A stretch of 64,000 nt of DNA from Pseudomonas sp. Irchel 3E13 (GTDB taxonomy: Bacteria; Pseudomonadota; Gammaproteobacteria; Pseudomonadales; Pseudomonadaceae): contig NZ_FYDX01000024.1 of NCBI RefSeq assembly GCF_900187455.1, positions 1 through 64,000 on the forward strand, read 5' to 3'. The translations under genes and the position numbers were made by a program. The notes below the pieces were generated by a model. It was not told the DNA's origin, made no database searches, and saw only the letters and a program-made list of their open reading frames with translations. Shown in pieces: positions 11,365 to 19,404 of the stretch; within the stretch, counting starts at the first letter, position 1, and each line of letters starts with the position of its first letter.

Positions 11365-11381
11365 AATTGGTAATACCAATT
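11365..11381. promoter_or_regulatory. Likely LldR operator
   Basis: AATTGGTAATACCAATT is a perfect inverted repeat of eight bases around one centre base. It has the TTGGT...ACCAA form bound by FadR-subfamily regulators such as PdhR and LldR. It sits between the divergent lldP and lldR genes. Assignment to LldR is an inference from position. Confidence 0.8.
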
Positions 11382-11573
11382 TACAATGTCGAGGCGCTAG
11401 GTTAAAAGCCTCCTTATCGGTGTGTCAATTTGTCCCGGTAAAACTTTCGTCGGATGCCGTGGGAAGGATCTGACTGAGTGGTAAGGAAACTTGCCAACTG
11501 AGTGGTGTGGCGGGTGGCCGGATAGGCCAAAATAGACGGCCCCGAACTGACTCGGGATTGTGGAGAGCACGCG

Positions 11574-12341
11574 ATGGTTTTCGACCAGGTCCGCCAGCGC
11601 CGTTTGTCCGACGATATCGTCGAGCGGCTGGAAGGAATGATTCTTGAGGGCACCCTGACCGCCGGCGAGCGCTTGCCGGCCGAGCGGGTGCTGGCTGAAC
11701 AGTTCGGTGTGTCGCGCCCGTCGTTGCGCGAGGCAATCCAGAAACTGGTGGCCAAAGGCATGCTGGTCAGCCGCCAGGGCGGTGGCAACTATGTGGTTGA
11801 ATCGCTGGGGACGACCTTCAGTGATCCATTGCTGCAACTGCTCGAAAACAATCCTGAAGCCCAGCGCGACCTGCTGGAGTTCCGCCATACCCTTGAGGCG
11901 TCATGCGCGTATTACGCGGCCATGCGCGCCACGGATGTGGATCGTGAGCGGCTCAAGGCGGCGTTCGATACCTTGCAGGACTGCTACACCCGGTGCGACG
12001 AAGTCAGTCGGGCGGAAGAGGGCGCTGCGGATGCGCGCTTCCATCTGGCGATTGCTGAAGCCAGCCATAACGCGGTGTTGCTGCACACCATTCGCGGGCT
12101 GTTCGATCTGCTCAAGCGCAACGTGGTGACCAACATCGGCGGGATGTACAAGCAGCGCACGGAAACCCGCGACATGCTGATCAGTCAGCACCGCGATTTG
12201 TATCTGGCGATTGTCGAAGGACGCGCGCAGGACGCTCGCGAAGTGTCGAGCCGACACATTCTGTATGTGCAGGAAGTGTTGGAGGAGGTGAGGCAGGAGG
12301 TTCAGCGGGTGGCGCGGGCGGAGCGACGCAAGGGCCGTTGA
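11574..12341 (+). CDS. lldR: GntR-family regulator of lactate use
   Basis: This 255-residue FadR-subfamily regulator has an N-terminal winged helix-turn-helix (about 8-75, RLPAERVLAEQFGVSRPSLRE) and a C-terminal all-helical FCD domain (about 95-230) that binds the effector, expected to be lactate. It is divergent from lldPD-dld with one perfect palindrome in between, so it most likely represses the operon and possibly itself until lactate is present. The ATG at 11574 gives the usual FDQVRQRRLSDDIVERLEGM start. PdhR is the closest alternative by sequence family; neighbours make LldR far more likely. Confidence 0.93.
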   Translation: MVFDQVRQRRLSDDIVERLEGMILEGTLTAGERLPAERVLAEQFGVSRPSLREAIQKLVAKGMLVSRQGGGNYVVESLGTTFSDPLLQLLENNPEAQRDLLEFRHTLEASCAYYAAMRATDVDRERLKAAFDTLQDCYTRCDEVSRAEEGAADARFHLAIAEASHNAVLLHTIRGLFDLLKRNVVTNIGGMYKQRTETRDMLISQHRDLYLAIVEGRAQDAREVSSRHILYVQEVLEEVRQEVQRVARAERRKGR

Positions 12342-12352
12342 ATGATGTGCAC

Positions 12353-12397
12353 GGCCATCGCTGGCAAGCGGAGCGCCGCCCGGCCAGCGATGAGGCC
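12353..12397. repeat. REP-like hairpin after lldR
   Basis: GGCCATCGCTGG (12353-12364) pairs with CCAGCGATGaGGCC (12384-12397) around a GC-rich loop. It lies between the convergent ends of lldR and smpB and may serve as a terminator for both; its GCTGGCAAGCGGAGC core resembles degenerate Pseudomonas REP units. Confidence 0.45.
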
Positions 12398-12420
12398 TTG
12401 AAAGACTGAATGCAGATGAA

Positions 12421-12903
12421 TCAGTCTTCGCGCCCTTTGTTGCGCACTGCGCGCTGCAATTCGCGATCGGAATCACGCTCGCGCTGTGTGTCGCGCTTGT
12501 CGTATTCCTTTTTGCCCTTGCCCAGAGCGATCTCGCACTTGATCAAGTGCTTGCTCCAGTACATGGACAGCGCGACGCAGGTATAGCCCTTCTGCTGCAC
12601 GCCCACGAACAGACGTTCCAGTTCGCGGCGATTGAGCAGCAGCTTGCGGGTGCGTGTCGGGTCGGCAATGACGTGGGTGCTGGCTGCCGTCAACGGAGTA
12701 ATGTGGCTGCCCATCAGCCAGGCTTCACCGTCCTTGAGCAGCACGTAGCTGTCCACCAGGTGCGCCTTGCCGGCACGCAGGCTTTTTACTTCCCAACCGG
12801 ACAGGACCAGTCCGGCCTCGAATTTGTGTTCGATGAAGTAATCGTGTCGCGCTTTCTTGTTCTGCGCGATGGTCCCTGTCGGATGTTTCGTTTGTTTGGC
12901 CAT
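12421..12903 (-). CDS. smpB: SsrA-binding protein SmpB
   Basis: This 160-residue RNA-binding protein carries tmRNA into stalled ribosomes. It has the SmpB beta-barrel fold with the motifs NKKARHDYFIE, LVLSGWEVKSLRAGKAHL and LLLNRRELERL, and a basic C-terminal tail (KKEYDKRDTQRERDSDRE) that enters the mRNA channel. The frame is open to 13005, but ATG 12903 starts the standard MAKQTKHP. It is divergent from ratA, a common proteobacterial pairing. Its partner ssrA is about 7.4 kb away in the same window. Confidence 0.97.
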   Translation of the reverse strand: MAKQTKHPTGTIAQNKKARHDYFIEHKFEAGLVLSGWEVKSLRAGKAHLVDSYVLLKDGEAWLMGSHITPLTAASTHVIADPTRTRKLLLNRRELERLFVGVQQKGYTCVALSMYWSKHLIKCEIALGKGKKEYDKRDTQRERDSDRELQRAVRNKGRED

Positions 12904-13112
12904 AGGGGCGGCATTATAGGCAGTCGTTGCGTCGTCGGCTACGGGGGAGTGGTGAGCTTGAGCCCTCGCAATGAATCCCGGACAATGCCCGCATTTTTCG
13001 GCCACTCCGCTGTCATCAGTGATGTGGCATTTGGCCGGTTGCCGGGTGCCGCATTCTTTGTTCTAGTGGCGCCGGTTTGCTTTTTTCGCTCAGTTTTGGA
13101 AATGACGCCTGG

Positions 13113-13547
13113 ATGACTACCCATATTCAACGGTCGGCCCTGCTGCCTTATCCCGCTCGGTCACTCTACGATCTGGTCAACGATGTTGCGCGCTATCCGG
13201 AGTTTCTGCCGTGGTGCTCGGCGAGCACGGTACTGGAAGTCAGCGAGACGCATATGCGGGCCAAGGTCGAGGTGGCCAAGGGCGGTATCAGCCAGCATTT
13301 CGTAACCCGGAATGTGCTGGTGCCGGGGCAGTCCATTGAAATGAATCTGGAGGAGGGGCCGTTCAGTCAGTTGCACGGGCTCTGGGTGTTCAAGCCGCTG
13401 GGTGAGAAGGCCTGCAAGATCAGTCTTGATCTGTCCTTCGAGTATTCCGGGGCACTGGTGCGCGCGACCTTGGGGCCGCTGTTCAACCAGGCCGCCAACA
13501 CGCTGGTCGATGCGTTCTGTCAGCGGGCCAAGCAGCTCAACGGTTGA
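13113..13547 (+). CDS. ratA: Ribosome-association protein RatA (START-like fold)
   Basis: This 144-residue SRPBCC/polyketide-cyclase-like protein is the RatA/YfjG family, with the stretches RYPEFLPWCS and LWVFKPLGEKACKISLDLSFEY. In E. coli it was reported to bind 50S subunits; coenzyme Q binding is also proposed for the family (COQ10-like). I set the start at ATG 13113 (MTTHIQRSALLPYP), as in homologues; the frame is open from 13077. The rnfH gene that follows ratA in E. coli is absent here: only a terminator lies before bamE. Confidence 0.92.
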   Translation: MTTHIQRSALLPYPARSLYDLVNDVARYPEFLPWCSASTVLEVSETHMRAKVEVAKGGISQHFVTRNVLVPGQSIEMNLEEGPFSQLHGLWVFKPLGEKACKISLDLSFEYSGALVRATLGPLFNQAANTLVDAFCQRAKQLNG

Positions 13548-13594
13548 GAGGGTAAGAAGGGTCTTCAATCAAGCCGGCCGCTGAAGACAGACGT

Positions 13595-13624
13595 AAAAAA
13601 GCCCGAACATGTTCGGGCTTTTTT
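13595..13624. terminator. Bidirectional terminator between ratA and bamE
   Basis: A perfect palindrome, six A, then GCCCGAACATGTTCGGGC, then six T, ends both convergent genes. Confidence 0.93.
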
Positions 13625-13635
13625 GTGGCTTCGGA

Positions 13636-14157
13636 TCACTGCGTTTGCAGTGGTTCCTGAACCGGGACAGGCATGACTTCGATGGTATCGACGTCGCGCT
13701 GGATCTTGTCTTCCAGCGAGCCAGGGCGTGCTGGCTTGTCCACTTTCACCGGCTTGACCTGTTGTTCAGGCTGGGTGACGGTGGTGTTGCTCTCGCTGCC
13801 GAGGATTTCCTGGTCGCGGCTCACGCCTGGCATGAAGTCGCCGGACAGGCTGGCCAGTTGGTCGCTTTCGTTGAAGAAAATACTGATGCGTTCCTGTTGG
13901 CGCTCGCCGCCGCCTGGCTGCAGGCTATACAGGTAGTCCCAGCGATTGGTATGGAACGTATCCTGGATCAGCGGGTTGCCCATGATAAACCGTACTTGCC
14001 GACGGGTCATTCCGGGGCGCAATTGGTCTATCATGTCCTGCGTCACGACATTGCCCTGCTGGATGTCGATTTTGTAAACCCCGGGAAACGAGCAACCGGC
14101 GAGTGCGAGCAGTCCCACGAGGGTGAGGCTGGTTAGCAAGAGCTTGGTGTTTTGCAT
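13636..14157 (-). CDS. bamE: Outer membrane assembly lipoprotein BamE (OmlA)
   Basis: This 173-residue lipoprotein is part of the BAM complex that inserts beta-barrel proteins. A signal peptide ends in the lipobox LLALAGC (Cys at about 20). The SmpA/OmlA domain follows, with VYKIDIQQGNVVTQDMIDQL, GMTRRQVRFIMGNPL and FHTNRWDYLY. The C-terminal part is a longer, low-conservation Pro/Glu/Lys-rich tail, typical of the Pseudomonas OmlA form. ATG 14157 is preferred over the upstream frame start at 14190. It is divergent from fur, an arrangement conserved in Pseudomonas. Confidence 0.95.
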   Translation of the reverse strand: MQNTKLLLTSLTLVGLLALAGCSFPGVYKIDIQQGNVVTQDMIDQLRPGMTRRQVRFIMGNPLIQDTFHTNRWDYLYSLQPGGGERQQERISIFFNESDQLASLSGDFMPGVSRDQEILGSESNTTVTQPEQQVKPVKVDKPARPGSLEDKIQRDVDTIEVMPVPVQEPLQTQ

Positions 14158-14254
14158 CGGTGGGCGACTTCCACTATCTTGGCTGGACAACGTAAACCCC
14201 GATCATACCCGTATTCAGAGAAGCTGCGAAGCAGCATCGGCGAGAAAGCTGACC

Positions 14255-14659
14255 ATGGTTGAAAATAGCGAACTGCGCAAAGCCGGTCTCAAGGTAACCC
14301 TGCCTCGAGTCAAGATCCTACAGATGCTCGACTCCACCGAGCAGCGCCATATGAGCGCTGAAGATGTCTACAAGGCATTGATGGAAGCGGGAGAAGATGT
14401 TGGCCTGGCCACGGTGTACCGTGTTCTGACCCAGTTCGAGGCGGCCGGTCTGGTCGTGCGTCACAACTTCGACGGCGGTCATGCGGTATTCGAACTGGCC
14501 GACGGCGGCCACCACGACCATATGGTCAACGTGGAATCCGGTGAGGTGATCGAGTTCTTCGATCCCGAAATCGAGAAGCGTCAGAAAGAAATTGTTGCCC
14601 AGCATGGTTACGAGCTGGTTGATCACAATCTGGTGCTGTACGTACGCAAGAAGAAGTAA
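14255..14659 (+). CDS. fur: Ferric uptake regulator Fur
   Basis: This 134-residue iron-dependent repressor has a winged-helix DNA-binding domain (about 1-85, LKVTLPRVKILQML...GLATVYRVLTQFEAAGL) and a metal-binding dimerisation domain with HFDGGHAVFELADGGHHDHM (regulatory-site histidines). It lacks the C-terminal CxxC zinc motifs seen in E. coli Fur, as is usual for Pseudomonas Fur. ATG 14255 gives MVENSELRKAGLKVTLPR, the standard start. Divergent from bamE. Confidence 0.98.
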   Translation: MVENSELRKAGLKVTLPRVKILQMLDSTEQRHMSAEDVYKALMEAGEDVGLATVYRVLTQFEAAGLVVRHNFDGGHAVFELADGGHHDHMVNVESGEVIEFFDPEIEKRQKEIVAQHGYELVDHNLVLYVRKKK

Positions 14660-14684
14660 GCGCTAGCGCTTGCGGCAAAAGCTT

Positions 14685-14710
14685 CGAAGGCGACCTCAGG
14701 GTCGCCTTCG
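14685..14710. terminator. Hairpin between convergent fur and recN
   Basis: CGAAGGCGACC (14685-14695) pairs perfectly with GGTCGCCTTCG (14700-14710), loop TCAG. It lies between the fur stop and the recN stop; the T-run is weak on both strands. Confidence 0.7.
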
Positions 14711-14722
14711 TGCTTTCCGGGG

Positions 14723-16396
14723 TCAGGCTTTGCTGGTCACGACCATCTTCTTGGCGTGGGCGAGAGATTCCTTGGTCAGATCGATGCCGCCGAGCATCCG
14801 TGCAACTTCCTCGACGCGTTCGCGCTTGCCCAGGCTGGCAACCGCGGTGTGGGTGGCATCGCTGTTACGGACCTTGTGCACGAACAGGTGGTGATGGCCT
14901 TGCGCGGCAACCTGCGGCAGGTGAGTGACGGTCAGTACCTGGCCGCGTTCGCCGAGTCGGCGCAGCAATTGCCCGACGATTTCTGCGGTAGGGCCGCCGA
15001 TCCCCACATCCACTTCGTCGAATACCAGTGTCGGGATGCGTGAGGTCTGTGCGGTGATCACCTGGATGGCCAGGCTGATGCGTGACAGCTCGCCCCCTGA
15101 CGCCACTTTTGCCAGGCCCTTGAGTGGTTGACCAGGGTTGGCGCTGACCAGCAACTCCACCTGTTCCAGGCCATGTGGGTGCAGGTCATCGCTGTTGCCA
15201 GCGCGTAGCTCGATACAGAAGCGTCCTCCGGGCATTCCCAGGCGCTGAATTTCAACTTCTACCGCAGCGGCAAGCTGATTGGCCGCACTCCGACGCAGTC
15301 CGCTGAGCTCGCTGGCCTTCTCGTGGTAATGACGGGCATACGCCTTCAGTTCTTCCTCCAGCCGATCGATGGATTCGTCGTTGGCATTGAGGCTTTCCAG
15401 TTCTTCGCCCAGGCGCTGTTGCAGGCTGATCAATTCGCTGGGATGCACGCGATGCTTGCGCGCCAGGGTGTAGAGCGTATCCAGGCGTTCTTCCAGTTGC
15501 TGCAGCCGTGCCGGGTCGGCATCGAAGTTGTCGAGGAAACGGTTGAGCTCGCCCACCGCTTCCTCGACCTGGATCTGTGCGCTGGCAATCAGGTTGGCGG
15601 CCTCGCCCAGGGCGTGCGGTGCATTGTTTATCGCGGTCAGGCGGTTAAGGCTGACAGTCAGTGCGCTGAGCACGTTGCCCGAATCGTTTTCGCTGCAGTG
15701 GTCGATCACCTGGCGGCAGATACCGAACAGCGCTTCGGCATTGGTCAGGTTCTTGTGTTCCTGTTCCAGTTGCTCCAGTTCGTTTTCGCCGAGGCCGAGA
15801 TTGTCCAACTCTTCCAGTTGATAGCTGAGCAACTGGTGTTGCGCGCGCTGCTCGTCACCGGAATTGCACAGTCGGTCCAGCTCTGCGCGTGTCTGGCGCC
15901 AGCGCTGGGCTGCCATCTGCACCTGGCGGGCAAGATCGGTGGCGCCGGCGTACTCATCGAGCAGGCGACGGTGGGTGTCGGTTTTCAGCAGCGACTGGTG
16001 TTCGTGCTGGCTGTGGATGTCGATCAGCAATTCGCCGACCGCCTTGAGGTCGCCCAGCGGGCAGGGCGTGCCGTTGATATAGCCGCGGCTACGGCCCTCG
16101 GCGGTGATGACCCGACGCAGAATGCATGGGCCGTCGTTATCGAGGTCGCGTTCGGCCAGCCAGGTGCGTGCTTCAGGAATGTCGATCAGGTCGAAGGTCG
16201 CGAGGATGTCGGCCTTGTCCGCGCCGGGGCGCACCACGCCGCTGTCGGCACGATCACCCAGCGTCAGGCCGAGCGCGTCGAGCATGATCGATTTGCCAGC
16301 ACCGGTTTCGCCGGTGATGACGCTCATGCCTCGGGCGAGTTCGAGATCGAGGTGTTCGACGATGGCGTAATTGTGGATGGACAGGTGCACCAGCAT
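14723..16396 (-). CDS. recN: DNA repair ATPase RecN
   Basis: This 557-residue SMC-like ATPase acts in recombinational repair of double-strand breaks. Walker A GETGAGKS is at about 30-37 and the C-terminal half-site holds SGGELSRISLAIQ (ABC signature), PTLVFDEVDVGIGG (Walker B) and VLTVTHLPQVAA. The middle (about 150-380) is a long coiled coil. Length is standard. A LexA box 25 bases upstream of the start puts it in the SOS regulon. Confidence 0.97.
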   Translation of the reverse strand: MLVHLSIHNYAIVEHLDLELARGMSVITGETGAGKSIMLDALGLTLGDRADSGVVRPGADKADILATFDLIDIPEARTWLAERDLDNDGPCILRRVITAEGRSRGYINGTPCPLGDLKAVGELLIDIHSQHEHQSLLKTDTHRRLLDEYAGATDLARQVQMAAQRWRQTRAELDRLCNSGDEQRAQHQLLSYQLEELDNLGLGENELEQLEQEHKNLTNAEALFGICRQVIDHCSENDSGNVLSALTVSLNRLTAINNAPHALGEAANLIASAQIQVEEAVGELNRFLDNFDADPARLQQLEERLDTLYTLARKHRVHPSELISLQQRLGEELESLNANDESIDRLEEELKAYARHYHEKASELSGLRRSAANQLAAAVEVEIQRLGMPGGRFCIELRAGNSDDLHPHGLEQVELLVSANPGQPLKGLAKVASGGELSRISLAIQVITAQTSRIPTLVFDEVDVGIGGPTAEIVGQLLRRLGERGQVLTVTHLPQVAAQGHHHLFVHKVRNSDATHTAVASLGKRERVEEVARMLGGIDLTKESLAHAKKMVVTSKA

Positions 16397-16420
16397 TCGG
16401 GCGGCTCCCAGAAAAAATGT

Positions 16421-16436
16421 CTGGTTATTTATACAG
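16421..16436. promoter_or_regulatory. LexA (SOS) box of recN
   Basis: CTGGTTATTTATACAG matches the CTG-N10-CAG LexA operator with an AT-rich centre. It lies 25 bases upstream of the recN start codon, where it can block transcription until DNA damage. Confidence 0.88.
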
Positions 16437-16542
16437 TGTTTTCAAATTCCCTGACAATGCCCGCGCTTAGTCCGATTCCGTCGCCGAGGCCGCGTTTTGA
16501 TCGCGGACAGTTATGTCGTCGCCACATTGATGTTCAATCACC

Positions 16543-16571
16543 CTTGAAGCTGCTTTTTGCGACCCCATATA
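16543..16571 (+). promoter_or_regulatory. Sigma-32 heat-shock promoter of grpE
   Basis: CTTGAAG (-35, 16543-16549), a 13-base spacer and CCCCATATA (-10, 16563-16571) match the RpoH consensus CTTGAAA-N11-16-CCCCATnT closely. The start codon of grpE is about 52 bases downstream. Confidence 0.9.
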
Positions 16572-16623
16572 GGCCGGCAGATACGCGAGTCGAGCTCGCT
16601 GACGAAATGAGAGGAGAGATTTC

Positions 16624-17190
16624 ATGGCTGATGAACAGATGCTGGACGAACAGAATCTGAACGCCGACAAATCCGCCGACGCGGGCGCCAACGAGTTGGC
16701 TGCGCGCGTACAGATGCTCGAAGAGCAACTGGCGGCGGCCCAGGATCAGGCCCTGCGTACCGCGGCCGATCTGCAGAATATTCGCCGCCGCGCCGAACAG
16801 GACGTGGAAAAGGCGCACAAATTTGCTCTGGAGAAGTTCGCTGGCGACCTGCTGCCGGTGATCGACAGCCTGGAGCGTGGCCTTGAGCTGTCCAACCCGG
16901 ATGACGAAAGCATTCGTCCGATGCGCGAAGGCATCGAGCTGACCCTGAAGATGTTCCAGGACACCCTCAAGCGCTTCAACCTCGAAGCCATTGATCCGCA
17001 CGGCGAGCCGTTCAATGCCGAGCATCACCAGGCAATGGCCCTGCAGGAAAGTGCCGAGGTCGAGCCGAACACCGTGCTCAAGGTCTTCCAGAAGGGCTAT
17101 CAGCTCAATGGTCGCCTGCTGCGCCCGGCCATGGTCGTGGTCAGCAAGGCTCCAGCGCCAGTTTCGCCTTCTATCGACGAGAAGGCTTGA
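16624..17190 (+). CDS. grpE: Nucleotide exchange factor GrpE
   Basis: This 188-residue protein releases ADP from DnaK. An acidic, disordered N-terminus leads into a long helix/coiled coil (about 30-85, LEEQLAAAQDQALRTAADLQ), followed by the C-terminal beta domain with the motif PHGEPFNAEHHQAM and VLKVFQKGYQLNGRLLRPAMV. It is preceded by a GGAGAG ribosome site and a clear sigma-32 promoter. Its stop codon overlaps the -35 of the dnaK promoter. Confidence 0.98.
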   Translation: MADEQMLDEQNLNADKSADAGANELAARVQMLEEQLAAAQDQALRTAADLQNIRRRAEQDVEKAHKFALEKFAGDLLPVIDSLERGLELSNPDDESIRPMREGIELTLKMFQDTLKRFNLEAIDPHGEPFNAEHHQAMALQESAEVEPNTVLKVFQKGYQLNGRLLRPAMVVVSKAPAPVSPSIDEKA

Positions 17191-17214
17191 AATTAACCTG
17201 GCGACCCCCATCTA
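17186..17214 (+). promoter_or_regulatory. Sigma-32 heat-shock promoter of dnaK
   Basis: CTTGAAA (17186-17192) overlaps the grpE stop codon; after a 13-base spacer comes CCCCATCTA (17206-17214). The match to the RpoH consensus is nearly complete. It gives dnaK its own heat-shock start in addition to read-through from grpE. Confidence 0.92.
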
Positions 17215-17292
17215 GGTGTCAAGCGTTTAAGTGCTACCGCAGTTGGCCAACACCACTGCGGCAACCAAATCCAAAGTTTCGGGAGAGTTAAC

Positions 17293-19212
17293 ATGGGCAA
17301 AATTATCGGTATCGACCTGGGGACTACCAACTCCTGCGTCTCCATTCTGGAAAACGGCAACGTCAAGGTGATCGAGAACGCCGAAGGCGCTCGCACCACG
17401 CCGTCGATCATCGCTTACGCCAACGATGGCGAAATCCTGGTTGGCCAGTCGGCCAAGCGCCAGGCAGTGACCAACCCGCACAACACCCTGTACGCGGTAA
17501 AACGTCTGATCGGTCGTCGCTTCGATGAAGAAGTCGTGCAGAAAGACATCCAGATGGTTCCGTACAAGATCGTCAAGGCTGACAACAGCGACGCCTGGGT
17601 CGAAGTGAATGGTCAGAAAATGGCTCCGCCGCAAATCAGCGCCGAAGTCCTGAAAAAGATGAAGAAAACCGCCGAAGACTACCTCGGCGAAGCAGTGACC
17701 GAAGCGGTCATCACTGTTCCTGCGTACTTCAACGACAGCCAGCGCCAGGCTACCAAAGACGCTGGTCGCATTGCTGGTCTGGACGTAAAACGGATCATCA
17801 ACGAACCCACTGCGGCCGCTCTGGCCTACGGTATGGACAAGGCCCGTGGCGACCACACCGTCATCGTTTATGACCTGGGTGGCGGTACCTTCGACGTGTC
17901 GGTGATCGAGATCGCTGAAGTCGACGGCGAGCATCAGTTCGAAGTACTGGCAACCAACGGTGACACGTTCCTCGGTGGTGAAGACTTCGACATTCGCCTG
18001 ATCGACTACCTCGTCGACGAGTTCAAGAAAGAAAGCGGCATGAACCTGAAAGGTGACCCGCTGGCGATGCAGCGTCTGAAAGAAGCTGCTGAAAAAGCCA
18101 AGATCGAGCTGTCCTCGAGCCAGCAGACCGACGTCAACCTGCCGTACATCACTGCTGATGCGACCGGTCCGAAGCACCTGAACGTGAAGATCTCCCGCGC
18201 CAAGCTGGAGTCGCTGGTCGAAGACCTGGTTCAGCGCACCATCGAGCCTTGCCGCATCGCTCTGAAAGATGCCGGTATCGACGTCAGCAAGATCGACGAC
18301 GTGATCCTGGTCGGTGGCCAGACCCGTATGCCGCTGGTGCAGAAAACCGTTGCTGATTTCTTCGGCAAGGAAGCGCGTAAAGACGTCAACCCGGACGAAG
18401 CTGTTGCCATGGGTGCTGCCATCCAGGGTGCGGTTCTGGCAGGTGACGTGAAAGACGTGCTGCTGCTGGACGTCAGCCCGCTGACCCTGGGTATCGAAAC
18501 CATGGGTGGCGTGATGACCGCGCTGATCGAGAAAAACACCACCATCCCGACCAAAAAGTCGCAGGTGTTCTCGACTGCCGATGACAACCAAGGCGCCGTG
18601 ACCATTCACGTGCTGCAGGGTGAGCGTAAACAGGCTGCACAGAACAAGTCCCTGGGCAAGTTCGACCTGGCCGAGATTCCACCTGCTCCACGTGGCGTGC
18701 CACAAATCGAAGTGACCTTCGACATCGACGCCAACGGCATCCTGCACGTCGGCGCGAAAGACAAGGCCACCGGCAAGCAACAGTCCATCGTGATCAAGGC
18801 CAACTCCGGTCTGTCCGAGGAAGAAATCCAGCAGATGGTCCGCGACGCTGAAGTCAACGCCGAGGAGGACCGCAAGTTCGAAGAGCTGGCAGTAGCCCGT
18901 AACCAGGGTGACGCGCTGGTTCACTCGACTCGCAAGATGGTCGCTGACGCCGGTGACAAGGTGACTGCTGACGAGAAGTCGGCGATCGAAGCCGCTGTTG
19001 TTGCTCTGGAAGCTGCTGTCAAAGGCGACGACAAGGCTGCTATCGATGCCAAGGTCGAAGAACTGTCGAAAGTCTCCGCTCCGGTTGCTCAGAAGATGTA
19101 CGCCGAGCAGGCCGAGAAGCCGGAAGCGGGTGCTCAGGCACAGCAGGCTGACGAAGCCAAGCACGACGACGTCGTCGACGCGGAGTTCGAAGAAGTCAAA
19201 GACAACAAGTAA
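17293..19212 (+). CDS. dnaK: Chaperone DnaK (Hsp70)
   Basis: This 639-residue Hsp70 folds proteins in an ATP-driven cycle with DnaJ and GrpE. The nucleotide-binding domain (about 1-385) starts GKIIGIDLGTTNSCV and contains VYDLGGGTFDVSVIEI and ILVGGQTRMPLV. The substrate-binding domain carries DVSPLTLGIETMGG, and the helical lid ends in the EEPS-like acidic tail DVVDAEFEEVKD. Length and start agree with the family. A perfect sigma-32 promoter precedes it. Confidence 0.99.
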   Translation: MGKIIGIDLGTTNSCVSILENGNVKVIENAEGARTTPSIIAYANDGEILVGQSAKRQAVTNPHNTLYAVKRLIGRRFDEEVVQKDIQMVPYKIVKADNSDAWVEVNGQKMAPPQISAEVLKKMKKTAEDYLGEAVTEAVITVPAYFNDSQRQATKDAGRIAGLDVKRIINEPTAAALAYGMDKARGDHTVIVYDLGGGTFDVSVIEIAEVDGEHQFEVLATNGDTFLGGEDFDIRLIDYLVDEFKKESGMNLKGDPLAMQRLKEAAEKAKIELSSSQQTDVNLPYITADATGPKHLNVKISRAKLESLVEDLVQRTIEPCRIALKDAGIDVSKIDDVILVGGQTRMPLVQKTVADFFGKEARKDVNPDEAVAMGAAIQGAVLAGDVKDVLLLDVSPLTLGIETMGGVMTALIEKNTTIPTKKSQVFSTADDNQGAVTIHVLQGERKQAAQNKSLGKFDLAEIPPAPRGVPQIEVTFDIDANGILHVGAKDKATGKQQSIVIKANSGLSEEEIQQMVRDAEVNAEEDRKFEELAVARNQGDALVHSTRKMVADAGDKVTADEKSAIEAAVVALEAAVKGDDKAAIDAKVEELSKVSAPVAQKMYAEQAEKPEAGAQAQQADEAKHDDVVDAEFEEVKDNK

Positions 19213-19271
19213 TTGCTGCTTGTTGTCGGCCGGTTGACTGATGTTTGACGTTGACTGGTAGGATATCGCCG

Positions 19272-19291
19272 CGCGGGGGCTTGCTCCCGCG
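19272..19291. repeat. Small REP-like hairpin before dnaJ
   Basis: CGCGGGGGC and GCTCCCGCG (19272-19280, 19283-19291) pair around TT with one mismatch. It lies in the 192-base dnaK-dnaJ gap and may reduce read-through to dnaJ or be a REP remnant. Confidence 0.4.
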
Positions 19292-19404
19292 TTGGCGTGT
19301 CTGGAATACCCGAATTTTTACAGCACTGGTTCACATGCCGGTGCTGTCGGCACAGCGCTCAACGCGCAGAGGTTTGCCGAACGTCCTCAAGAGTGCATAG
19401 AACC

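Noticed and set aside
11490..11520. Second LldR-like site closer to lldR
   Set aside because: Only scattered TGGT/CCA matches with no symmetric core; nothing comparable to the 17-bp palindrome at 11365.
13113..13547. RatA as the toxin of a toxin-antitoxin pair
   Set aside because: The partner gene rnfH is not present, the family is a conserved housekeeping one, and the toxin role rests on limited E. coli work.
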